A stretch of 64,000 nucleotides of DNA, taken from positions 1 through 64,000 of the forward strand of contig CANXME010000803.1 in the NCBI GenBank assembly GCA_948144175.1, written 5' to 3'. The notes under the pieces are model-generated. The model made no database searches. It worked only from the letters and a program-made list of their open reading frames with translations, and was not told where the DNA came from. Origin of the DNA: Closterium sp. NIES-65. Its lineage: Eukaryota > Streptophyta > Zygnematophyceae > Desmidiales > Closteriaceae. This document shows, piece after piece, positions 1 to 9,200 of this stretch. How positions within the stretch are numbered: position 1 is the first letter of the stretch; each line of letters starts with the position of its first letter. The position numbers and the translations under genes are program-made.

Positions 1-260
1 ATCAGGGGCGGCGGGGCCGCGAGATCAGGGACGGCGGGGACCGCGAGTGCTTGGGCGGCGGGGGCCGCGTATAAGGGACGGCGGGGCCGCAAGCGCGTGG
101 GCGGCGGGGCCGGGCGAGAGAAGAGGCGGCGGGCCGCGTTCACTGGGTGGCGGGGCCGCGAGGGTAAGGGCCGGCCGCTAGGGCGGCTTGGGGAAGGAGT
201 GGCCCGAGGCGCGACTCGGGATGAGTGCGGCTTCGGGCAGAAAAAAAAAGATTTCGAGTG

Positions 261-305
261 GTGGGCCCTAGGCACAGTTCCCACAGGGGAACCTGCTCTA
301 TACCA
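261..305 (-). promoter_or_regulatory. copia-A primer site, hairpin and GGGCCCAC box
   Basis: In the minus sense, TGGTATAGAGCAGG (tRNA-iMet primer site) is followed by a stem GTTCCC/GGGAAC with a 4-nt loop (277-292) and then GGGCCCAC (plus strand 261-268). The same order is found in five other elements of the window. Confidence 0.6.
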
Positions 306-437
306 TGTGGAGAACTGAACGAGAATGAATGAACTATGAATGAAGTGAGTACAAATATGAAACCCTAATTGGGTTGTACCCCCTATGGGATACCTCACTA
401 TAGCCTACACAAATAAGTAAGCTATAATGTTCTGACA
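306..437 (-). repeat. 5' LTR of copia-A (132 bp)
   Basis: It begins TG and ends CA in plus-strand reading, with terminal TTCTGACA. It aligns along its full length with the 132-bp LTRs of copia-1. It lies about 70 bp upstream of the candidate peptide start at 511 and so could act as a promoter for that gene. Confidence 0.8.
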
Positions 438-510
438 CCGTCCCCGTATTATTAGAGATAGACCAAAGGCGCTTCCACCTTCCCCCGATCTTCCAGCAGC
501 CGCCGTAGCG

Positions 511-1045
511 ATGAGGCGCTCCAAGCTTCTCTTGGTCCTGCTCGCACTCTCTCCCTCGTCGTATCCCTCGCGCTGATTCAGCCGTGCCGCGCGAAAGAGA
601 TTGATGCTGAGGACGACGTGCCGACGATGATTTCTCGGATGACGTCAGCGTGGATTCCGCCGCGTCGCCTCCTGGTACGAGGGGAGGCTCCAACCTGTCC
701 CTTTAGAATATTCTCACTTTCGGTTTTTCCCCTTGCCGCTTTGGCCGGCTAGGACGCTATAAGTTTCGTAGCGAATTTCTTTTCTAACCACGGTTTTCTG
801 CCGCTTTCCCCGACGACAGATCTCCTGAGCAAGCTTTTCGGCAGGACCAGGAGGTTTCCTATGGTCCTCTGAGACGCACCGCATGCTGTCGTCGTGCAAG
901 TCGGATTGCGAGGCGAGAGAATAAGAAGTGCAACACGGATTACAGCAAGTGCAAGCGGGAGAACAAGGACGACGAGCACGACCACCACAAGTGTACGCAC
1001 AAGTACAAGCGGTGCAAGAAGAAGGCCAAGAAGTGTCCGCTCTAA
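511..1045 (+). CDS. Candidate secreted Cys/Lys-rich peptide gene, frames disturbed
   Basis: An ATG at 511 starts a signal-peptide-like stretch: MRRSK, then a Leu-rich core continuing as SLVVSLALIQPCRAKE after a one-base frame change. Acidic Asp/Ser-rich coding-like sequence follows to about 680. After a plausible acceptor (AG at 818-819) a clean open segment runs to the TAA at 1043-1045. It is rich in Lys, Arg, Asp and His and has about eight cysteines, ending in a KKKAKKCPL-type tail. Signal peptide, acidic pro-region and basic Cys-rich core is the layout of many secreted plant peptides, but no family is recognised. The copia-A LTR lies just upstream. Two frame changes in the first exon suggest either a decayed gene or missed short introns. 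Confidence 0.3.
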
Positions 1046-1507
1046 ATGCGACTAAGTCAGCACAAGGACGAGTGTGATTGGGTTGAGTTTGTGTCACATA
1101 ATCTGGAATAGGGGCGACTTGGGTGGGCTGATCTGGAATCGTTACATGAAAATACCCACTTCTGGACTTCGAAAATGTTTTGTTAACGAGTCAAAGTTCA
1201 TCTCCACTCAGAGGTGGAGGGGGGTGGACGAGGGGAGAAGGGGGAAGGGGAGTGAAGGAGGGGAGGAGAGGATTAGGAGGGGTTGAAAGTGATGAGCTGA
1301 AATTCAGTTACGCTTGCTAATCATGTCAGTGGTTGTGGGCTGGCAAGTGAGGGAGATCTGCATAAGTGGGGAATGTGGGCTGATAGTAGTGCCGGTAAGA
1401 TGCTGAAACTGATTGCAGAAAGCGGGTGAATCATAGTTGAAGCATACCTGGGATGAGTGAGCTTTCTATGATTCACCAACTATGATTCACCAACTATGAA
1501 TCATCAA
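1046..1507. other. Spacer with a perfect 23-bp inverted repeat
   Basis: No gene is seen here. The arms at 1418-1440 and 1504-1526 are perfect inverted copies; the right arm overlaps the last codons of the F-box/LRR gene. Short TATGATTCACCAAC direct repeats lie in the loop. Confidence 0.6.
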
Positions 1508-3936
1508 CTATGATTCACCCGCTTTCTTCAGCTCACTCATCTCCCCTGGCAGCGCCTGCAGCTTCGCACAGCCCGACAAGCTCAGAGATTTGAGTCGCGT
1601 AAGCCGCGCAAAGTTGGGACACAGGGAGCGGATGGAGCTGTGCGGAATTGCCAGCTCGTTCAGGCAGGTAAGGCAGGTGAGAGAGGCAGGCAGCTGCTCA
1701 AGCTGCTCGCAGAAAAGGAGTTGCAGCTGCCGAAGCCGACACAAGGCACCGATGCCATCTGGGAGAGAGGCCAGTTGGGACGCATAGTGAACCTCCAAGC
1801 TCGTGAGGTTCTCAAGAGCTGTGACACTCGCTAGCAGCTCCCTCAACTCGTCCGCGCAAAGCTTCAGCTTCCGCAGCTGCGGCAACACCGTCCCCATATC
1901 GGGCGGCAGCCTTTGGACGTGTCCCGCGCCCTGAACAATCAGGGTGCGCAGCCGAGAAAGAAACGTCAGAGCGAAGGGAAGCTCCTCGGCATCGTTTGCC
2001 AACGTGAGCCTTAAATGCTCCAGATGAGACAGGCTTCTGCTCACAGCTTTCCCACACGCCACAGACACCCTGTTCAGGCAAAGTGTCCGAAGCCCCGTCA
2101 GCCTGGAGAGATCGGGCAGAGCCATGGCATGACTGAAGCTTCCTCAGCTGAGCACTTCAAGCGAGGCCGGCAGGACCTGAGGAGGGTGCTTCAGCGCGTC
2201 ACACCAAGTCACCACCAGCTGCTTGAGCCTTGTAAGGCCGTCCAACCCAGTGGGCACGAAGGCGAGCTCTCTGCAGCCGGAGAGTGTGAGAGTTTCGAGG
2301 CGAGTCAGGCACGTCACCGACGCTGGAAGGGCCGTGAGATGCGAGCAGCAGGAGACGTGCAGCTCCCGCAGGTTGCTCAGCTCTCCCACGCCCTCTGGAA
2401 GCGCTTCCACGTGGCACAGCTCCAGCTCCAGCCTTGTCAGCGAGGAGATCTCGGTTAAGGAGGACGGGAGATGGCGCTGATGAGAGCTCTCTCTCACAAG
2501 AAGCGTCTGGAGGTTACACAGCCGTCCTATGTCTACTGGAAGCGCCACTCGTCCGAGGCAAAGGGTCTTGAGAGCTGTGAGGCAGTCGAACCCTGCTGGC
2601 AGCTCGTGGATCGGCTCGCACCAGAGCAGAAAGAAGGTCTCCAAGGCGCTGAGCTGGCAGAGGGAGTCAGGGAGGCTTGACAGCGGCAGCTTCTCCAGAA
2701 CCAGAGTTTTCAGGGCAGATAATCTCCCAACGTTTTCGGGCAGGCAGCGAAACTCGAGGCAACTGTAGATTGACAGGGACTCGAGGCGGTTCAGGGAAGT
2801 GAAACCCTCGGGAAGCTCCTGCAAGAGCTCGCAGCTGCAAATGGTGAGCTCACGAAGACGCGGCAGCAGCTCTGCAATGTCGTCCGGAAGTCGCTCCAAT
2901 TCTCGGCAACCTGATAACTCCAGCTATTCCAGGGTCGTGCACGGCCAGCTCGGAAGCAACATTTGGCTGGTGATCAGCGCCGACTTTATTAATGGTAACT
3001 GTGCGATGGTGAACTCAGCCGAGCCTGGGTCGTCAGGATAAAAGCTCGTCCGGGTAGAGACGGAGAGGGTGGTAATGCTGGGAAGGCGACGCACATTCGA
3101 GAGCTGCTCAATGCTCAACTCCACGGAGGCGATATGGAGAGTGGTGAGAGCGGTGAGGCTTTCCAGATCTGGATCTTCTAAGGCGGAGGCGGTTGTTAAG
3201 GCGAGGGTGTGTAGGCGTGTTAGGTGGAAGAAAGAAGGCGGTAGCTCCACGTCCAAATGGAGGCAGAGGAGTGAAAGCTGCTCCAGCTGAGAGCATTGCT
3301 TGAAGAACCGATCCAGGCCCGCTTCGGTGATCGGGTGCTGATGCTTCCATCCGGCGTAGCCCGGATCGTGCGTGATTTCGCTTCCTACGTGGAGGATTCT
3401 CAGGTTGGGACATGACGATGCGAGGTGAGATAGGAAGGTTGTCGTCTAGGGTTTCAACGCTATGCCGTCGCACAGATGGAGGTGGGTGAGGTTCGGAAAG
3501 CGAAGCGACGGCGTGCGAGAGTTCTTGGAGGGAAATGACGCGATTTCGTTCCACGAGGAGGGTGGAGACGTCTCGCTTCGCTAGAGCGCCGCCAACGACG
3601 GCACACGGAGGAGAGGAGGGCGATCTTGGCAGCGCTTGGAACGGCGGAGGGAGTTGGAATTAGAGTCGTCTCTTCCTCGGGGCTGGAATCTTCGTCGATC
3701 GGGATTGAGCGAAGGTACTGTGGCTTCGGCCACAATAGATGGCGAGACCATAACGCGTCACTGTCGGAAAGCCAAGATGTGTTCTCCTCGCAGTGCCATA
3801 GTATCTTAGCGAGGACGTCGTTGGGAAGATCGTTGATATGCGTCGCCGACTGCATTTCCTGGGGCGCGATCATAGTAGCAAAGTTTGGAAAGCGAGATCC
3901 AGTGACTTTGAAGCCTAGACTGACTAAAAAGTTCAA
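1508..3936 (-). pseudogene. Decayed F-box / leucine-rich-repeat gene
   Basis: The N-terminus has an F-box pattern: INDLPNDVLAKILWHC around residues 35-50, then ALLSSVCRRWRR around 105-116. This frame (0) shifts to frame 2 near 3590 (ALAKRDVSTLLVERNRV) and to frame 1 near 3495 (RFPNLTHLHLCDGI). From there one frame holds about 20 LRRs to the TGA/TAG at 1508, with units such as LPDGIGALCRLRQLQLLFC, close to plant intracellular LRRs of the LPxxIGxLxxLxxLxL type. In-frame stops interrupt it at 3446-3448, 2924-2926 and 2144-2146. F-box/LRR proteins are substrate receptors of SCF ubiquitin ligases. With two shifts and three stops this copy cannot make the full protein unless the assembly is wrong. 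No N-terminal TIR or NB-ARC is present. Confidence 0.8.
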
Positions 3937-4691
3937 ACGAGACTAACACGAGTGTGACGTGACAGCACGAGGGATAGAACGCGCGGGAAAGCAGTGGAAG
4001 TCGACACTAGAGGCGTGAAACGCGGTGGAAGCGGTGGAAGTAGTGTTGCTCTAAACAGACTCGGAGGAGGTATTTATCCAAGTGACCAGAGAAAGGAGTG
4101 CCGCATGGATAACTTGAATTCATGGCGTGCCGTGTTGTGGAAGGTGCTTCTGTGCAAGCATATCAATCCGCTCAACAGTAGGGAGAATGGAAGCTCAGGT
4201 GTGGTGTGGCGGGGGAAGCCCCTCCCCTGACGAGCTGGGGGGACGAGCGAGAGGTGGCGGAGATGAGTTGAAGACCGAGTCCTGCGGAGTAGGGCAAATA
4301 GGTGCGCAGAAGCAGAATTGCTGCGGAGGTGCGTGTGAGGACTTCTGTCTGGTGTTCGCTTTCGCGTGCACTGTACGCGATGGGAACGGAGTTCCGTACC
4401 AAACATTTTCGCTGAATGGTACGATGTTTTGCACCAATTCGCATGCCAGAAAACACCGCTGAACAAGGTGGTGCGAGGTTCTGGCGTCCGGCATTGGTTC
4501 CAGAGTTGCTGGGAACTTGTTTTTCGCAAGCTAGTGCGAGGAAGATCATGACGAGGAGGCAGCGATGGCACGGCCATGGTGTCTCTTGTCGAAACACCAT
4601 GTTACCGAGTGTCCGCAAGTGATTTGCCACAGACGCTAGCAAGCCCGTTATGCGAACTTGTTCAGAAGCAACGTCAACAAACATATGTAGC
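3937..4691. other. Upstream region of the F-box/LRR gene, no gene recognised
   Basis: Overlapping short open frames occur on both strands (4074-4684) but none resembles a known family or has coding-like composition. The last nine bases (4683-4691) are the target duplication of the foldback element. Confidence 0.5.
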
Positions 4692-4913
4692 GGCGAAATC
4701 GCGTGCGTCGGCGGGAAATCGCGTTTCTCTCAAAAGAATCGACCTAAATTGCTCCGAACTCGCCACTTGGGCGTTTTCCTTAATTGGATGGACCGTGTTT
4801 GCCCCCGGCCCCCCAACCCGATTTTCCCCGCCCTTCCCGTCCGAAATTCGGGCAGCCGTGTGTACTCCCGTGAAGTCACAAACAGTCACGAATTCAAAAT
4901 ACTAGACGATTTG
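4692..4913 (+). repeat. Left terminal inverted repeat of the MULE
   Basis: Starts GGCGAAATCGCG and matches the reverse complement of 5508-5729 with scattered substitutions and small gaps. Confidence 0.85.
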
Positions 4914-5507
4914 ATTCTTCATTGTTGAATGACAGTCAGTTGTGCCATCAGCCGTTGTAGTACCTTTTTACTATATTTCTCATTTTCGTAGAAGATATAA
5001 CCAGTAGTGATATATCCTGAAATTACTAATAGATGGAGCCTAACAAGTTAATAAAATATGATTTTGAATGAGATAATAATCAGTAATATGGATTTTATTA
5101 ATTTTATGCCACTGAAGTAACAATCATTTTTAGAAGAATAAAAATATGAGGTTAATACTTTTGTCTAGATTATATAAAGCAGTAAAAGTCATACAAAGTA
5201 TCTACCTGATTAAAAAATAGTTAAAATTGATTTGACTTAGAGTGAATATTACTATGAATGATTTAGATTTTTATTTTATGTCTCCCAAAATCAGCTTTAC
5301 GTGTAGATATCAACAGACATAAAAAGCTCTAGGTAATTTGTCATGTGTTTTCTTGCGCCCCTTTCTAATTGCATATTCTAATCCAAAAATACATGATACA
5401 ATCAACGTGCATAAGAGTCTCTAGAGATTTAGAAGCAACCGCCGAAATTATCAAGACTCTGTTGCGAAAGCTGATGTGGCATGCCACAACTACACGAAGG
5501 ATTTGGC

Positions 5508-5729
5508 CAAATCGTCTAGTACTTTGAATTCGTGACTGTTTGTAATTTCACGGGAGTACACACGGCTGCCCCGAATTTCGGAGGGGAAGGGCGGGAAAAT
5601 CGGGTTGGGGGGGCCGGGGGCAAACGTGGTCCATCCAATTCAGAAAAACGCCCACGTGGCGAGTTCGGAGCAATTTAGGTCGATTCTTTTGAGAGAAACG
5701 CGATTTCCGCCGATGCGTGCGATCTCGCC
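5508..5729 (-). repeat. Right terminal inverted repeat of the MULE
   Basis: Reverse-complement partner of 4692-4913, ending CGATCTCGCC next to the second ATATGTAGC copy. Confidence 0.85.
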
Positions 5730-5738
5730 ATATGTAGC

Positions 5739-6219
5739 ATTTCAAAAAGTATGGACTTGAGTCCATGTTCTTGGCCAGAACAAAACAAAAGCACACACTA
5801 GAAAGCAGACTCGCAGCTCACGAGGTCTTTAGTGCAGGATTAACTCCTCTTGCAAACGTAGTTGTTAGCGAGACACGAGTGATTCTATGGATGCTGTTCG
5901 GTATTTTTCCCGTAGTACCCAGTCTCTCGCTTGCATCAACTCGCACATCCTGCATGCGAAGCTTCCTAGACGAGTATCGGAAGTAAGCTTTCGAGCTCTT
6001 TTCCCTTTTCTACGCTTCCCTTTCAACGACCTATTTAGCTTCATCTCATTACTCCTGGTTTTTTTTCTTCTTATCTGAATGCTTGTCCCCACTCCATTCC
6101 GATCCTCATCGTTTCGGCCGTTTTTTAACGTGCTGAACACTGTTTATTCCGTAGCGCATCTCTCAGCTCGCTAACCAGTTTGCGCCTCAGCTCTCAGCCC
6201 CGTTGTTGGCCTCCCTCAC
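5739..6219 (+). promoter_or_regulatory. 5' flank of the CBS-pair gene
   Basis: Lower-GC sequence with pyrimidine-rich stretches (6040-6070, 6120-6130). It probably holds the promoter and 5' leader. No clear TATA box was identified. Confidence 0.3.
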
Positions 6220-9200
6220 ATGCTTTCCGTTCGTTCCTCCATTTCTCCTTCCTGCTCCTGCCCTCATCTGCTTCGCCCGCTCTACGCAAGCCTTCTCTTC
6301 TCGCATGTGACTACGATGCTTGTCCGCGAGTCCGTCTTCTTGCAACTCCCCTCCTCCTCCTTCCCTCATCGCTCTTTCCCAATCCCCCCGCATCAACACT
6401 CCGACCCTTTTCATACCCGCATGCGATGCTAACTCGGTCGCCAACGTCGCCAACCTACAGCCGTCGCAGGGCCAGCAGGGGAGCGCAGGGTGGCGGAGAA
6501 AGTCGGGCGACTACTGCATTCCTCTCCTCCCCTCCTTCCCCTCGCCCGTCCTTTCCTTCCCTCCTTCCCTACATCTCTCCTTTCCTCCCCTCCTCGCCTC
6601 AGGTCTCCCCGTCTCGCATTCAAGTGCGAAGCGCGGCCGCGGATTCGTCAAGCGGCCACGGCAGGGCGAGCAGGGAGGCGCAGGCCGCCAAGGAGGCCAT
6701 GGAGATGCTGTGGCGCTCGCACAGCGGGGGCGGTGCTGCTGACGGGCTGAATCAAAGCGGGGTGAACCACAGCGGAGGAGTGAGCCATGGTGGGATGCAG
6801 CAGGCTCACGCGCAGCCGCTGTCCATGCCTGGCGGGGGGTTTGAGTATGGCGAGGAGGAGGGGGAGGGTGCGGGCCCAGGGGGGTTCACCCAGAGAGCGT
6901 GCGATCGTTGCTGGAGGCTCTTGAACTGGAGGCGGCAGAGGAGTCGAAACACGCGCTCAGGTGAGGAGCAAGCACGGGCTGAGCTGAGCCGCACGCAGGG
7001 TGGCGTGGGTATGGGGAAGAGGAGGGGGAGGGTGCGGGCCCAATCGGATTCACCCCGGAGAGTGTGTGGTCGCTGCTGGAGGCGGTTGAACTGGAGGCGG
7101 CAGAGGAGTCGAAACACGCGCTCGGGTGGGCAGCACGCCTTCAAGGGAGCAGTCAGCACAGCCTGAGACGAGCAGCACGGCATGAGGTGAGCCGGGAGGC
7201 TTTTTCTCAGACATGGAATCGACACGACAGCCTGCCAAGTTGACTGTGTTCCTCTTCTCCCTCCCCCTTCTCATTGCAGCAGCATCGTGGACTGGGTGCT
7301 GTGGGCGCGCAAGAACAGCTACCAATCGTCCTCCTCCTTTTGCCTCCCCTCCCCTTCTATCTCCACCCCCCTTTATCCCCCCCATGGCAGCATGGTGGAC
7401 CGTATGCTGGGGTTGGACCGTATGCTGGGGGTGGACCGTATGCTGGGGGTGGACCGTATGCTGGGGGTGGACAAGAGCAGAGATAGCCACCCTAACCTTT
7501 CCCCTCCCTTCCTCATGGCAGCATCGTGGACCGCGTGCTGTGGGTGGACAAGCGAGTGCGCGACTACATGACGCCAACCCCATCTGCCTGCACCGTGACA
7601 TGTCGCTCCGCGACGCCGCTCAGGTGACACAGGGAGGGGCGGGTCAGGTGAGGGATAGGCGGGTCAGGGGAGGGATAGGCGGGTCAGGGGAGGGATAGGC
7701 GGGTCAGGGGAGGGATAGGCGGGTCAGGGGAGGGATAGGCGGGTCAGGGGAGGGATAGGCTGGTCAGGGGAGGGATAGGCGGGTCAGGGGAGGGATAGGC
7801 GGGGTCAGGGGAGGGATAGGCGGGTCAGGGGAGGGATAGGCTGGTCAGGGGAGGGATAGGCGGGTCAGGGGAGGGATAGGCGGGTCAGGGGAGGGATAGG
7901 CGGGTCAGGGGAGGGATAGGCAGGTCAGGGGAGGGATAGGTGGTCAGGGGAGGGATAGGTGGGTCAGGGGAGGGATAGGCGGGTCAGGTGAGGGATAGGT
8001 GGGTCAGGTGAGGGATAGGCGGGTCAGGGGAGGGATAGGTGGGTCAGGTGAGTGTGAGAGGGGGCGGGTCTGGTGAGGGTGAGAGGGGCGAATCAGAGTA
8101 AGTGGGACAAGAATGCTCCCCTCTCCCCTCTTCCCCCTCCCGTCTCCCTTCTCCCGCCTGCCCTCTACCCACTCGCCTCTCCCGTCTCCCTTCTCCACAC
8201 TCCCTTCTCCCCTGTACCTTCTACCCACTCTCTGCTCCCCTCTTTCCTTGCTCCCCTCATGCCTACCATACTCAATCAGCAGGCTCCATCCGTAGAGGCG
8301 GAGGAGGAAGAGACTGCAACAGGGGGAGATCAAACATGCCTCCCCTCTTCCCTCGTCCCTTTTCTGTCCTCTCTCCTATCTCCGCTCTCCTCTCCTTTCC
8401 GCCCCTCTCCTTCATCGCATCAGCATACATCTGTGGTGGAGGCAGAGGAAGAGAAGAATGCCACAGGAAGATCTCTAAACTTCATCCCTCCTCACCCTCT
8501 CCCTCTCCCCTTCTCGTCCTGCCCACTCCCGCTTCTCTCCCATCGGCCTTCGTCACATGCAGATTTCCTGCACCATCGCATCATTGGGGCTCCAGTGGTG
8601 TAGGCGGAGGAGCAGGGGAGTGCTCCCAAGGTTGGTCAAACATTGCCTCCCCTCTCCCCTCCTCCTCCTCCCCAACTCCTTTGCTCACTCGCAGATCTTC
8701 CTGCGCCATCGCATCAGCGGGGCGCCAGTGGTGGAGGAGGCGGATGCAGAGGTTGACGGGGTGGGGCTGGGCAAGGTGGTGGGTGTGCTGTCTCAGCGCG
8801 ACATCATGTGGAAGGAGCTCCGGACGCATGGCATGGTGGGTGCCATATGCGTGTGCCATTCTCGAGAGTTCTAAAATAGAGTGTGACAGTGTGGGGCTGG
8901 GCATGCTGGTATGTGTGCTCTCTCAGCGCAATGTCATGTGGAAGGAGCTCAGGACGCATGGTGGTAGGTGGTGTGGAGTCTGCATCCTTCCACGTAATTT
9001 TCAATGCATAGCATGGTGGTGGTGGTGGTGGTGGTGGTGGTGGTGGTGGTGGTGGTGGTGGTGGTGGTGGTGGTGGTGGTGGTGGTGGTGGTGGTGGTGG
9101 TGGTGGTGGTGGGTGTGGGTGTGGGTGTGGGTGTGGGTGTGGGTGTGGGTGTGGGTGTGGGTGTGGGTGTGGGTGTGGGTGTGGGTGTGGGTGTGGGTGT

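Larger units (their letters stand above)
1..437 (-). mobile_element. Partial Ty1/copia element, 5' end only (copia-A)
   Basis: Read on the minus strand, this is a 5' LTR (437-306), a primer-binding site next to it, a hairpin plus GGGCCCAC box, a short T-run and then GC-rich tandem leader sequence that runs off the left edge of the window. The LTR is nearly the same as the copia-1 LTR at 43970 and 51412, so it is the same family. The body and the other LTR lie outside the window, so the target duplication (expected CCGTC at 438-442) cannot be confirmed. Confidence 0.8.
4692..5729. mobile_element. Mutator-like non-autonomous foldback element (MULE-MITE)
   Basis: Long terminal inverted repeats (4692-4913 and 5508-5729, 222 bp each) enclose an AT-rich core without a transposase. 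The flanks carry a perfect 9-bp direct repeat, ATATGTAGC (4683-4691 and 5730-5738). Long inverted repeats with a 9-bp duplication are the hallmark of Mutator/MULE elements. The core differs sharply in base composition from the GC-rich surroundings. Confidence 0.85.

Noticed and set aside
7625-8060. Regular direct repeats resembling a CRISPR array
   Set aside because: The units are contiguous with no unique spacers, in a eukaryotic intron; this is a minisatellite.
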